DNA of 64,000 nt from Pseudomonas sp. MUP55 (GCF_034043515.1 NZ_CP138214.1:5091501-5155500), one strand, 5' to 3'. Shown: positions 35,470-43,888, numbered from the stretch's first letter. Made by a program: numbers and translations. The notes: generated by a model not told the origin, from the sequence alone.

Positions 35470-36804
35470 CTACTTCTTCTTACGCGGCCCGGTATTGAAT
35501 ACCGGCACCTTGCGCACCGGTTTGATCGACGGTTCCGTCGGCGCTGCATCGCCGCTGTCCACCCATTTGCCCAGGTTGCGCTTGCCGCCACCGCCCGAGG
35601 TTTTAGGCTTCTTCGGCTTTTTCGGCTTCTTCACCACCTGCCCGCTGGCATCGGTATCCGGCACGCGGTGTTCCGGTTCGAAGTCCGGTTCCATCTTGCG
35701 GGTCAGGGTCTGGCGGGTCAGCATTTCGATCGCCGAGAGCATGTTCACTTCATCGGCGCACACCAGCGAAATCGCCTCGCCGGTGTTGCCCGCGCGGCCG
35801 GTGCGGCCGATGCGGTGGATATAGTCTTCAGCGACGATCGGCAGGTCGAAGTTGACCACCAGCGGCAGGTCTTCGATATCCAGGCCACGGGCCGCCACGT
35901 CGGTGGCCACCAGAATCTGCACTTCGCTGGCCTTGAAGCGGTCCAGCGCACGCTGGCGTGTGGCCTGCGGTTTGTCACCATGGATGCCGTCGGCGTTGAT
36001 GCCCAGCCCCTGCAACTTGTCCACCAGCGCATCCACGCCGTTGCGGGTTTTGGCGAACACCAGCACCTGCTTCCAGCGGCCCTTGCGCATCAGGTGCACG
36101 AACAGCTCCGGCTTGCGCTTTTTATCCACCGGCACCACCCACTGCTTCACCGTGTTGGCGGCGACGTTGCGCGGGCTGACTTCAATGCTCAGCGGGTCGT
36201 TGAGCATCTGCCCGGCCAGCAGGCGGATGTCGTCGGAGAAGGTGGCGGAGAACAGCAGGGTCTGGCGCTTTTTCGGCAACATGCGATAGATGTTGGCCAG
36301 CTCTTCGGAAAAGCCCAGGTCGAGCATGCGGTCGGCTTCGTCCAGCACCAGGGTTTGCAGCTGATTGAGTTTCAGCGCGTTCTGGCGGAACAGGTCGATC
36401 AGGCGGCCGGGGGTGGCGACCAGGATGTCCACGCCCTTGCGCAGCTTCATCATCTGCGGGTTGATGCTCACGCCGCCGTACACCGCGTAAGTGGTCAGCG
36501 GCAGGTGCTGGGCGTATTCGGCGACGCTTGTGTGAACCTGCTCGGCCAGTTCACGGGTGGGGCACAGGATCAGCGCACGCGCCGAGTTGGCGGCGACTTT
36601 CGGCCCTTCCATCGTCAGCAGCTGCAGCAGCGGCAAGGCAAAGCCTGCGGTCTTGCCGGTGCCGGTCTGGGCCGCGGCCATCAGGTCACGACCGGCCAGC
36701 ACCGCCGGAATGGCTTGCGCCTGCACCGGCGTCGGGGTCTGGTAGCCAAGCGTCTCAAGGGCGCGCAGCAAGGGTTCGATCAGGCCAAGGGAGGCGAAAG
36801 TCAT
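35470..36804 (-). CDS. rhlE: DEAD-box ATP-dependent RNA helicase RhlE
   Basis: The 444-aa RNA helicase helps ribosome assembly and RNA turnover. Motifs in order: Q motif region MTFASLGLIEPLLRALE, Walker A AAAQTGTGKTAGFALP, DEAD box VLDEADRMLDLGF, SAT in LLFSATFSDD, and HRIGRTGRAG in motif VI. The last 70 residues are lysine-, proline- and glycine-rich (VKKPKKPKKPKTSGGGGKR), a normal basic RNA-binding tail. It is monocistronic. Confidence 0.95.
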   Translation of the reverse strand: MTFASLGLIEPLLRALETLGYQTPTPVQAQAIPAVLAGRDLMAAAQTGTGKTAGFALPLLQLLTMEGPKVAANSARALILCPTRELAEQVHTSVAEYAQHLPLTTYAVYGGVSINPQMMKLRKGVDILVATPGRLIDLFRQNALKLNQLQTLVLDEADRMLDLGFSEELANIYRMLPKKRQTLLFSATFSDDIRLLAGQMLNDPLSIEVSPRNVAANTVKQWVVPVDKKRKPELFVHLMRKGRWKQVLVFAKTRNGVDALVDKLQGLGINADGIHGDKPQATRQRALDRFKASEVQILVATDVAARGLDIEDLPLVVNFDLPIVAEDYIHRIGRTGRAGNTGEAISLVCADEVNMLSAIEMLTRQTLTRKMEPDFEPEHRVPDTDASGQVVKKPKKPKKPKTSGGGGKRNLGKWVDSGDAAPTEPSIKPVRKVPVFNTGPRKKK

Positions 36805-36853
36805 GTGTTTACCGTAGGAAAAATTCAGCGCAAGGTCGCAATTGCGCCGCAGT

Positions 36854-37750
36854 TTACCTTATTTCCGCCTTCGGCTTGCGCCACTGGGGCAGGCTGATCA
36901 GCAACACCGCGCTGATGATCACCAGCATCGCCAGGGCTTCCTCCAGGCCGATGGACTCGCCGACGAACACAATCCCCAGCAACACCGCCACCGCAGGGTT
37001 CACATAGGCATAGCTGGTGGCGGCCGCCGGGCGCACGTGCTTGAGCAGGTACATGTAGGCATTGAAGGCGATGATCGAGCCGAACACCGTCAAATAGGCC
37101 AGGGCCAGCCAGCCTTCCAACGGCGGCATCGCCTGCAAGTGCTCACCCGATACGGTGCTGACGATCAACAAGACCACGCCCGCCACCAGCATTTCCGCGG
37201 CACTCGCCATTGCGCCCTGGGGCAGCGGCAAGTGTCGGCTCCACACCGAACCGAATGCCCAGGACGCCGCCGCCATCAACAGCAACACTGCGCCCAGCGG
37301 GCTCGATTGCAGGGTGCTGCCCATATTGAGCATGGCGATGCCGATAATGCCCAGAATCACCCCGGCCCATTCCAGCGGCGTATTACGCGCGCCCCAGAAA
37401 AAACCACACAGCAAGGTAAACAACGGCACCGTGGCCACGGCCAACGCGGCGACGCCGGACGACACGCCCATATGTTCTGCCACGCTGACGCCGCCATTGC
37501 CCACGGTGAGCAGCAAAATACCGATCATCCCGGCGGCCTTCCATTGCGTCCACGTCGGCGCCGGCACGCCACGCCACCTGAGGTAGCCGTACATCAACGC
37601 GCCTGCCGTGCAAAACCGAATCCCTGCCAGCAACAACGGCGGCCAGTACTCCACGCCGATGCGAATCACCAGGTAGGTGGAACCCCAGATGACATACAAG
37701 GCGAAAAAGGCGGCGATCAAGGGTAAGGGGAAACGACGTGGGCCAGGCAT
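36854..37750 (-). CDS. EamA/DMT transporter of the YedA type
   Basis: The 298-aa transporter has ten hydrophobic helices in two EamA repeats. It opens PLIAAFFALYVIWGSTYLVIRIG, the common start of the YedA/RhaT-like exporters; GNGGVSVAEHMGVSSGVAAL and AATSYAYVNPAVAVLLG are further family segments. It is probably a metabolite or amino-acid exporter, substrate unknown. A dispersed repeat separates it from the accessory islet. Confidence 0.88.
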   Translation of the reverse strand: MPGPRRFPLPLIAAFFALYVIWGSTYLVIRIGVEYWPPLLLAGIRFCTAGALMYGYLRWRGVPAPTWTQWKAAGMIGILLLTVGNGGVSVAEHMGVSSGVAALAVATVPLFTLLCGFFWGARNTPLEWAGVILGIIGIAMLNMGSTLQSSPLGAVLLLMAAASWAFGSVWSRHLPLPQGAMASAAEMLVAGVVLLIVSTVSGEHLQAMPPLEGWLALAYLTVFGSIIAFNAYMYLLKHVRPAAATSYAYVNPAVAVLLGIVFVGESIGLEEALAMLVIISAVLLISLPQWRKPKAEIR

Positions 37751-37856
37751 TGGGTGGCTCTATGGCAGGAGGGGGGAGGCTTATTCTAGAAACGAAGGTG
37801 CATAAACTTAAGTTACAAAACAGGTTTAAAAGGCCAATACACTTGGCTGCTGACCT

Positions 37857-37969
37857 GATCGTCCCCACGCTCTGCGTGGGAATGACGCCCGAGACGCTTT
37901 GCGTCTGCTCCTGAGCGCGCGACGCGGAGCGTCGCAGGAGGCATTCCCACGCGGAGCGTGGGAACGATC
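37857..37969. repeat. Dispersed inverted-repeat element with GATCG...CCCACGC ends
   Basis: GATCGTCCCCACGCTCTGCG and the terminal GCGGAGCGTGGGAACGATC form long inverted arms. Internal dyads (GACGCTTTGCGTC, GACGCGGAGCGTC) are like those in the 30721-30859 element. It marks the boundary between core DNA and the lower-GC islet. Confidence 0.8.
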
Positions 37970-38037
37970 TGAAAGGTGGTGAATCAGGCACTGGATAGCC
38001 AACGCATCACCTAGGTGGAGCGCTTGCGTCGAAGGCA

Positions 38038-38313
38038 TCAGTGACCGCATTGCACATTCGAGCGCTCGACAATCAGGTCGACTATCTGCTTGATGGTAGT
38101 GATGTGATCCCAATCCTTCTGCGTCGCGCGCAAGTTAAATTGCCATTTGATCTGCATGACAAAGCAGGTCAAATCGTCATCAATAATGTTGAAGTCATGG
38201 ATGAAGTCCGTTTGCTCCGTGACCTGACTTCGATCGATGAAGCCGATAATGTCGACAAAAAGCTCAATCACTTTTTCGCTGATCTGGGCTCTGCCAGTAG
38301 CGCTACCTTCCAT
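38038..38313 (-). CDS. Acyl-carrier-protein-like small protein lacking the phosphopantetheine serine
   Basis: The 91-aa protein fits the carrier-protein fold. Helix 1 is SEKVIELFVDIIGF, then a loop leads to TDFIHDFNIIDDDL, helix 2 is TCFVMQIKWQF, and helix 4 ITTIKQIVDLI closely matches the ACP pattern ITTVQAAIDYI. The position of the ACP attachment serine (DSL) is Asp47 (DDL), so it cannot carry phosphopantetheine there. It is like the DUF1493 group of enterobacteria. The start was taken at ATG 38313, preceded by GAGG six bases upstream; a TTG at 38340 is also in frame. It lies 33 bases after the membrane-protein gene, likely one transcript. Confidence 0.65.
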   Translation of the reverse strand: MEGSATGRAQISEKVIELFVDIIGFIDRSQVTEQTDFIHDFNIIDDDLTCFVMQIKWQFNLRATQKDWDHITTIKQIVDLIVERSNVQCGH

Positions 38314-38346
38314 TCCTGGCCTCATAGGCACACTTACCAATACTGA

Positions 38347-38868
38347 TTAAATCAAATACAGCCAACCCACAGCCACGAAAGGAATGCCCCGCCCAATAAT
38401 GCCAAATACCCGGACGGTGCCAAACGTTGCTTTTGCCATTCTGGCCACGGTTGGTTGCCTGATCAATGTGCGAGGGAAGAAGCGCATCCCGATGAGACTC
38501 GCCAGGTTCGTCGTTTTGCTAGAGCCCACATGAACCCAAGTGCCCACAGCAGTTTTACTTAAAGGTATGCCCGCCACGCCAGTGAGAACCGTTGCGGCTG
38601 TCAAGCCATAGTGTTGCTGTGTACATGCCCAGAGTTCATCAAAAGTAGTGCTCGGCACCGAGAAATCAGCATGCATTGGCTTGAGTAACTGGTAACTGGG
38701 GGCATGATCCCAGCTTGGCGAACCAGGTAGAGCCAGGACTGCCGGGCAGCTTGTCATCGTGTTTCCCAAATGAAACGCCATGCTTGAAGTTGAGCCGAAA
38801 TCAATGCCATTGCGTTGGAGCTCAAACTGGCTCCGCATGATTGCCGTGTGAAGATCGCTTTCCTGCAT
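38347..38868 (-). CDS. Membrane-associated accessory protein, STM2901-like
   Basis: This 173-aa protein has no catalytic motif I recognise. The central region FDELWACTQQHYGLTAATV followed by LTGVAGIPLSKTAVGTWVHV and the C-terminal GIIGRGIPFVAVGWLYLI resemble, from memory, the STM2901 family of enterobacteria, which is found near DUF1493 proteins. The last 20 residues are hydrophobic and may insert in the membrane. An ACGTAA/TTACGT dyad (38870-38885) brackets its AAGGA ribosome site. Lower GC than the flanks suggests horizontal acquisition. Function is unknown. Confidence 0.6.
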   Translation of the reverse strand: MQESDLHTAIMRSQFELQRNGIDFGSTSSMAFHLGNTMTSCPAVLALPGSPSWDHAPSYQLLKPMHADFSVPSTTFDELWACTQQHYGLTAATVLTGVAGIPLSKTAVGTWVHVGSSKTTNLASLIGMRFFPRTLIRQPTVARMAKATFGTVRVFGIIGRGIPFVAVGWLYLI

Positions 38869-39112
38869 AACGTAATCCTTTTACGTAACTGACAGGCCAG
38901 ATGTTAAGTCGCCGCAAAGGGCGAGAGGCAGAGGAAGGGACAATCCAGAAAGGTCCGACGAGACAGCAGGACTAAGCCTACTGACTATTCAGAAAGCAAT
39001 TAAAAGGGCCATAAAAAGATCAATGTTCTATGGCCAGCAAGACCCATCCCTTTCATTTGCGGGACGTTTCCGAGAGAATCCCACGGCCTTGTTTCCGTCG
39101 GATTCGGTAGCT
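38869..39112. other. Gap upstream of the DUF6124 leader
   Basis: This lower-GC stretch holds the dyad around the ribosome site of the STM2901-like gene and the weak promoter at 39089-39117. No reading frame here looks coding. Confidence 0.4.
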
Positions 39113-39117
39113 AGTCT
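39089..39117 (+). promoter_or_regulatory. Possible promoter of the DUF6124 leader transcript
   Basis: TTGTTT and TAGTCT are separated by 17 bases, a weak sigma70-type match placed so that transcription would start just before the conserved leader. Confidence 0.3.
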
Positions 39118-39363
39118 CGCCCTGTCATCGAATGTTCGGTGACCGGACGTGCAAGTCCGATGGCAAGCAGAATCCACAAATCACCTACAGCTCATATGCC
39201 CAGCTTGACGCTTGGCGTTCGCCCGTTATGGCGGCTGTACGTAGGAGGCTTTCGGGCCTGCTGGGTTTAGCTTCTTGCCCCGGTCTTGCACACCTACGTA
39301 CAGTTGCCACCCTATTCGCGTGCAAGCGAACGGTGTCGACTTCTTCCTGCAAGGAGTTTCACC
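39113..39363 (+). ncRNA. Long structured 5' leader of the DUF6124 gene (candidate cis-regulatory RNA)
   Basis: Hairpin A: CGGAC-GTGCAA-GTCCG (39144-39159). Long helix: TGGCGGCTGTACGTAGG (39229-39245) pairs with 39293-39309 over 17 bp, two of them G-T wobbles, enclosing AGGC/GCCT (39246-39259). Hairpin B: TTCGC-GTGCAA-GCGAA (39315-39330). The segment CTTGCAC (39285-39291) complements both GTGCAA loops and also the TGCAAG that overlaps the ribosome site (39348-39353, SD AAGGAG at 39351-39356). A TCCT-GCA-AGGA hairpin can hide that site. This is the explanation I offer for the long gap upstream of the gene. Confidence 0.6.
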
Positions 39364-39672
39364 ATGGTCAAAGTCACCCCCGATCCACCCAGGTCCAAAG
39401 CCGACTTCCTCAGCGAAGACGCCCTGCTCCACCGTCGCGCCATCGACTACTACCTCAAGGCGTCCGCCCCGGATGCGCCGATTTTTATCCTCAATGACAA
39501 CCTGAGCCTCGAAGATGCCCTGGCCCATGCGGCGGATTTGCTGCAGTGCGCGGTAGAGACGGCGCACGCCTCAGGAGAAGTGATGAAGGCGCCGCAGCGG
39601 GCGGTGATGCATTTGATGGAGATGGCGAAGGGGGTGGTGGATCAGGCGTTGGAGTGCACGCAGGCTCGATAG
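39364..39672 (+). CDS. Small DUF6124 (DUF3077-type) protein
   Basis: The 102-aa soluble protein starts MVKVTPDPPRSKADFLSEDA. The core, FILNDNLSLEDALAHAADLL followed by QCAVETAHASGEV and RAVMHLMEMAKGVVDQAL, is largely helical. This fits the small pseudomonad proteins formerly called DUF3077 and now DUF6124, whose function is unknown. AAGGAG lies seven bases before the ATG. The preceding 250 bases form a strongly paired leader with elements complementary to the ribosome-site region. The gene is GC-rich while its upstream region is not. Confidence 0.85.
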   Translation: MVKVTPDPPRSKADFLSEDALLHRRAIDYYLKASAPDAPIFILNDNLSLEDALAHAADLLQCAVETAHASGEVMKAPQRAVMHLMEMAKGVVDQALECTQAR

Positions 39673-39687
39673 GCGACGCATCACCCA

Positions 39688-39780
39688 ATGTGGGAGGGGG
39701 CTTGCCCGCGATAGCGGTGGGTCAGATACAGATAAGCTGACTGACACACTGCAATCGGGGGCAAGCCCCCTCCCACATTT
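39688..39780. repeat. REP pair after the DUF6124 gene
   Basis: AATGTGGGAGGGGGCTTGCC and the inverted GGGGGCAAGCCCCCTCCCAC, between two convergent genes. The first arm has CCCGCG in place of CCCCCG. Confidence 0.9.
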
Positions 39781-39813
39781 GGAGTTTCAGTGTTCTTGAA
39801 ACCGCGCCCAGGC

Positions 39814-40425
39814 TCAGAACCCGCGATGTTTCTTCAGGTGCTCGTTGATCTTCGCCGCCGGCACTTTCTGCAAGGTGCACAGCAAATCGTGCGACAGCTC
39901 ACGCAAGCCGTGGGTCTGGCGCAGTTCCTGGGCCAGGTGCGCGGTGAGGTTGGCGGCCATTTCGGCGTCCGCCAGTGCCCGGTGTGCCTGGCCGGTGTGG
40001 GGCAGTTGGGCGAACGTGTTCAACGTGCCGAGCTTATGGTTTGGCGCCGAAGGCATCAACCGACGAGCCAGCAATAAAGAACAGGCGAACTTCTGCAGGC
40101 GCGTGCGGCGGATCAGGCCCAACTCGTAATCCCAGAACTTCTGGTCGAACGCGGCGTTGTGCGCCATCAACGGCGTGGTGCCGACAAATTCATTGACCTC
40201 ATTCATCACCCGCTCGGCCGGTGGTGCGCTGCGCAACATGGCGTTGCTGATGCCGGTGAGTTGTTCAATAAACGCCGGCACGCGTACGCCGGCATTCATC
40301 AGGCTCTGGTAGCGGTCGACGATTTGCCCGCGCTCAAGGATGACCACGCCAATTTCCGTGGCCCGGCAGAAGTTGCTCGGGGTGATGCCGGTGGTTTCAA
40401 AGTCGATGACCGCTATACGTTCCAA
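39814..40425 (-). CDS. DnaQ-like 3'-5' exonuclease
   Basis: This is a 203-aa DEDDh exonuclease. Exo I is VIDFETTGITP, Exo II includes PLMAHNAAFDQKFWDYE, and Exo III is HRALADAEMAANL with the catalytic His and Asp. No ATG is available at the N terminus; the best start is the TTG at 40425 (product ERIAVIDFET after the initiator), with GGAA a few bases upstream. Another TTG eight codons earlier is possible. It could be a proofreading-type or RNA-processing nuclease. Confidence 0.85.
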   Translation of the reverse strand: MERIAVIDFETTGITPSNFCRATEIGVVILERGQIVDRYQSLMNAGVRVPAFIEQLTGISNAMLRSAPPAERVMNEVNEFVGTTPLMAHNAAFDQKFWDYELGLIRRTRLQKFACSLLLARRLMPSAPNHKLGTLNTFAQLPHTGQAHRALADAEMAANLTAHLAQELRQTHGLRELSHDLLCTLQKVPAAKINEHLKKHRGF

Positions 40426-40467
40426 ACCTGTTCCAACTCCGTCTAACAATGTAGTGGGCCGCTGCGC

Positions 40468-40944
40468 TTATTTGAGCAGCAGCGCGCCTTCGATCGGCAC
40501 GTAGCGGCTGGCGGCGCGTATCAACGAATTGGCCGTCAGCCCCGGTACGCCATACGCCACGGCTTGCACGCCATGCTTGTGGATGATGCGCTCGAGCAGC
40601 ATGTCGAAATCGCCATCGCCGGAGGCCAGTACCACTTCGTCGACGTTAGCGGCGGCGTCCATGATGTCGATGGTGATGCCCACGTCCCAGTCACCCTTGG
40701 CCGAGCCGTCGCTGCGCTGGATGTAGGGCTTGAGCTTCACGGTAAACCCGAGGTTGCGCAGGATCTGCTGGAACTGCTGCTGCTTGCTGTCGCCACGGTC
40801 GATGGCGTAGGCGTACGCCTCGACAATTTGCCCGTGGGCACTGATATCCGCCCACAGCGCGGCGTAGTTGAAGTGGCAACCATAAGCCTGGCGAACGGTG
40901 TAATAGAGGTTTTGCACATCGGCGAACACTGCAATTTTCTTCAC
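40468..40944 (-). CDS. NYN-domain (LabA/DUF88-type) ribonuclease-like protein
   Basis: This 158-aa protein has a PIN-like NYN fold with the conserved acidic residues in IAVFADVQNLYYTVRQ (Asp9), KGDWDVGITIDIM (two Asp) and VLASGDGDFDMLLERI (two Asp), consistent with a metal-dependent ribonuclease site. It starts with GTG. The C-terminal part PGLTANSLIRAASRYVPIEG is typical of LabA-like proteins. It lies 43 bases before the exonuclease gene on the same strand. Substrate is unknown. Confidence 0.9.
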   Translation of the reverse strand: MKKIAVFADVQNLYYTVRQAYGCHFNYAALWADISAHGQIVEAYAYAIDRGDSKQQQFQQILRNLGFTVKLKPYIQRSDGSAKGDWDVGITIDIMDAAANVDEVVLASGDGDFDMLLERIIHKHGVQAVAYGVPGLTANSLIRAASRYVPIEGALLLK

Positions 40945-41063
40945 CGCACTTCCTCAATTGACCGCCAGGCGCCAGCGCCCGGAAAGGGTGCCAGTATGCC
41001 AGCCAAGGGAAGGTTTCCGGGAAAAAATCAGACCGGAGCGCCGCAGCGCCCCGGCGGGGTGTG

Positions 41064-41795
41064 TCAGACGAAGGAATCGTCATCGCCAAAGGAGGAGGAA
41101 TCGTCGGAATAATCGCTGTCGGCGAAGCTGTCCGAATTGTTGCTGCCCCAGTTGTCATTGCCTGCGAACTTCTGGTCATCGTTGCCCCAGCCACCCTGGT
41201 CACTGGCGGGCGCCGGTTGTTCGATGATCTCTTCGATTACCTGCGGCTGCTGGTTGTGGTGGAACAGGCTGCTGATGCCTTCGGCCAGCAACACACCACC
41301 GGCCACGCCGGCCGCGGTTTTCATCGCGCCTCCCAGGAACCCGCTGCCCGCAGGTGCGGCGGCGGCCGTTGGTTGCGGCTGTTGATAATTCTGCTGCGGC
41401 GCGGGCTGGTTGAACGCGGGTCGCGCCGGCTCACGCCAACCGCCGCCCGAGTTGCTCGGTGCAGGCTGTGCATCACGCGAACCGCCGCCGCCAAAGATGC
41501 TCGACAAAAACCCGCCACCGCTCGCCGGGGCGGCTTGGGCGGATTTGGCGCGTTCCAACTCTTCCTGCAATTGCTGGATCTGCTGCGCCTGTTGCTTGTT
41601 CTGCGCGTCGAGGCTCTTGAGTGCATGTTCCTGCACCAGGATCGACTGGGTCATGTAGTAGCCGGCGGCCGGTTGGCGAGTCATGTGTTCCTTGATCCGC
41701 GCTTCGGCCTGGGCGTCGCGGGGGGCTGAGTCCGTTTCGGCTTGCTGCAACCGTGAAAACAGTCCATCGATCAGGGTTTGTTCTTCGCTGTTCAT
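41064..41795 (-). CDS. DUF2076 protein with coiled coil and disordered tail
   Basis: The 243-aa protein starts MNSEEQTLIDGLFSRLQQAE. The N-terminal 90 residues are helical with a glutamine-rich coiled coil (NKQQAQQIQQLQEELERAK). Then a glycine/proline/glutamine-rich linker leads to a hydrophobic glycine-rich helix (GSGFLGGAMKTAAGVAGGVL, about residues 147-166). The C terminus is rich in Asp and Ser (SDYSDDSSSFGDDDSFV). This layout is the DUF2076 family, thought to be periplasmic ligand-binding sensor-like; no signal peptide is visible. Function is unknown. Confidence 0.85.
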   Translation of the reverse strand: MNSEEQTLIDGLFSRLQQAETDSAPRDAQAEARIKEHMTRQPAAGYYMTQSILVQEHALKSLDAQNKQQAQQIQQLQEELERAKSAQAAPASGGGFLSSIFGGGGSRDAQPAPSNSGGGWREPARPAFNQPAPQQNYQQPQPTAAAAPAGSGFLGGAMKTAAGVAGGVLLAEGISSLFHHNQQPQVIEEIIEQPAPASDQGGWGNDDQKFAGNDNWGSNNSDSFADSDYSDDSSSFGDDDSFV

Positions 41796-41966
41796 GGCGA
41801 CCTCGTTAGATTGCCGGTAAAAATCAGGGCCCCGCCTGAGGTCAGGCAAGGTACGACCTAGTTATGGGGCTGTTACCAATTGTTTCAATGGTCTTTACTC
41901 AAGGTTTACGTTTGCTTGCCCACGCCAGCTATCGGTTAAAGTGTGCCCCTGCTTTTTCGGCCTGTG

Positions 41967-42635
41967 ATGAATCTGATGAATCCGTTAGACGTGCTGCGCG
42001 ACTCCCTCCGCTTTACCCAACGCAACCTGGGCGCGATCGTCCAGCTGTGCCTGCCGCTGGTGATTCTCGAAGCCCTGCTGCAGCAGGTGCTCGACCATAC
42101 GCTCGGTCCGGATGCCTTCAGCGGTTACAGCGTGGTGGTGGGACTGCTGGTGTATCCGTTGTACACCGGCGCCCTGATCCTGTTTCTCGACGCGCGCACC
42201 CGAGGCGAATCGCCAAGCACGCGGGATGTGTGGGCCATGGCCCTGGCGATGTGGCCGCGCTTCGCCCTGCTGACCGCCATGAGCACGCTGCTGATTCTGC
42301 TCGGGCTGTCGCTGTACTTCCTGCCGGGCCTGTGGCTGATGGTGGTGCTGGCGTTTGCCGAGTATTTGCTGGTACTGCGTGGCCTGTCGGCGCTTGAAGC
42401 GATGAAGGAAAGCCTGCGCCTGACCCGCGGGCACTTCTGGCGAATCCTGGTGTGCATGCTGTGCGTGATGACCCCGCTGTGGCTGCTCAAGGGCGCCAGC
42501 GTGGCGGCCTATCCCGAGCCCGCGCCGCTGCTGGGGCTGCTGATAGACAGCGCCCACAGTTTCCTGCAGCTGTTTACCAGCGTGGTGCTGTTCCGTTTAT
42601 TTATGTTGATCGGTGGCGACGCCGACGCGCGGTGA
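41967..42635 (+). CDS. YciC/UPF0259-like inner-membrane protein
   Basis: This 222-aa protein has about six hydrophobic helices, starting MNLMNPLDVLRDSLRFTQRN. GLSALEAMKESLRLTRGHFW is the conserved cytoplasmic segment of YciC-type membrane proteins. Two ATG codons three apart (41967, 41976) are possible starts with no clear ribosome site. It lies 41 bases before the EEP-family gene and is probably co-transcribed. Confidence 0.85.
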   Translation: MNLMNPLDVLRDSLRFTQRNLGAIVQLCLPLVILEALLQQVLDHTLGPDAFSGYSVVVGLLVYPLYTGALILFLDARTRGESPSTRDVWAMALAMWPRFALLTAMSTLLILLGLSLYFLPGLWLMVVLAFAEYLLVLRGLSALEAMKESLRLTRGHFWRILVCMLCVMTPLWLLKGASVAAYPEPAPLLGLLIDSAHSFLQLFTSVVLFRLFMLIGGDADAR

Positions 42636-42676
42636 TATGCTCCGTGCCCATTCTGAAACGCACTTAAGCCGAGCCG

Positions 42677-43765
42677 ATGACCCGTTTATTGCACATCACC
42701 TTGTTGAGTCTGTTGCTGATCGCGGGCCTGTTGACGGCACTGATCTACAGCCTGACCTGGCGCCCGGACGACAAGCAGACCCTGCCCGTCAGTTGCGTGG
42801 CGCCGCGTGCGCCCACCCTGCTGCCGGGGCAGGCGCTCAAGGTGATGACCTGGAACGTGCAGTACCTGGCCGGCAAGAACTACGTGTTCTGGTACGACAC
42901 CCCCGACGGCAGCGGCCCGGACGAACGGCCCACGCTTGAAGACATGGCCTTCAGCCTCGACGAGGTGGCGCGGGTGATCCGCGACGAACAGCCCGACATC
43001 CTGCTGCTGCAGGAAGTCGACGAAGGCGCCAAGCCCTCCCATTATCAGGATCAGCTCGCTTTGTTGCAGGAGCGCCTGGTCGACCTCTACCCCTGCAGCA
43101 CCCAGGCTTTCGACTGGAAAGCCGACTTCGTCCCCAACCTGCGTATCTTCGGCAGTGTCGGGCGCAAGCTGGCCACCCTCAGCCGCTACCAGATCGAACA
43201 CGCCGAGCGCCTGCAATTGCCGACGGCAGAGGCCAATATCATCAGCCGCCAGTTTCAGCCCAAGCCTGCGCTGTTGTTGACCTACCTGCCACTGAGCGAC
43301 GGTGGCCAACTGGCCGTGCTCAACACGCGACTGGAAGGCGGCGTGCCTGGGCGCAGTGCCGTGCAGGAACAGGTGAAGGCCACTGTGAAGCTGCTGGATA
43401 AACTGGAAGGCCGTGGCACGCCCTGGCTGATTGGCGGGGATTTCAATTTGCTGCCGCTGGGCCAATACCTGCGCCTGGATGCGCAAAAACGCAGCCAGTA
43501 TTCACCCGACAGCGAGCTGCATCTGTTGTGGGACAAATACCCGATGATCCCGAGCAACAACCAATCCAGTGGGATCGACCGGGAAAAATGGCTGACGCAC
43601 TTCCCCAACGATCCAAGCCTCGAAGGGCCGGATCGGACGCTGGATTATCTGTTTTACAGTTCGCGGATCAAGCGGGTGGAGGCCAAGGTGCGACAGCAGG
43701 ATACGTTGCGCATTTCGAACCATTTGCCGGTGATCGCCCGGTTCCTGCTGCCTGCCGCGCAATAA
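42677..43765 (+). CDS. Membrane-anchored endonuclease/exonuclease/phosphatase-family hydrolase
   Basis: The 362-aa protein has an N-terminal anchor (about residues 5-27, LHITLLSLLLIAGLLTALIYSL). The EEP fold then shows VMTWNVQYLAG (metal-site Asn), LLLQEVDEG (catalytic Glu), WLIGGDFNLLPLG (Asp, Asn) and the C-terminal SNHLPVIARF (catalytic His). The active site should lie in the periplasm. Phosphodiester, phospholipid or nucleic-acid substrates are all possible. Confidence 0.9.
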   Translation: MTRLLHITLLSLLLIAGLLTALIYSLTWRPDDKQTLPVSCVAPRAPTLLPGQALKVMTWNVQYLAGKNYVFWYDTPDGSGPDERPTLEDMAFSLDEVARVIRDEQPDILLLQEVDEGAKPSHYQDQLALLQERLVDLYPCSTQAFDWKADFVPNLRIFGSVGRKLATLSRYQIEHAERLQLPTAEANIISRQFQPKPALLLTYLPLSDGGQLAVLNTRLEGGVPGRSAVQEQVKATVKLLDKLEGRGTPWLIGGDFNLLPLGQYLRLDAQKRSQYSPDSELHLLWDKYPMIPSNNQSSGIDREKWLTHFPNDPSLEGPDRTLDYLFYSSRIKRVEAKVRQQDTLRISNHLPVIARFLLPAAQ

Positions 43766-43780
43766 CCAACACTATAAAAC

Positions 43781-43873
43781 CCTGTGGGAGGGGGCTTGCC
43801 CCCGATGACAGTGTGTCAGTCAGCACATCTGTCACTGATACACCGCTATCGGGGGCAAGCCCCCTCCCACAGG
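43781..43873. repeat. REP pair between the EEP gene and hrpB
   Basis: CTGTGGGAGGGGGCTTGCCC and an inverted arm ending AAGCCCCCTCCCACAG, between convergent genes. Confidence 0.9.
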
Positions 43874-43888
43874 GGATTTCCATTGTGG

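Noticed and set aside
38041..38346. 101-codon plus-strand frame in the islet
   Set aside because: The opposite strand encodes a convincing carrier-protein-like fold with its own GAGG site in line with the upstream gene, so the plus frame is taken as antisense.
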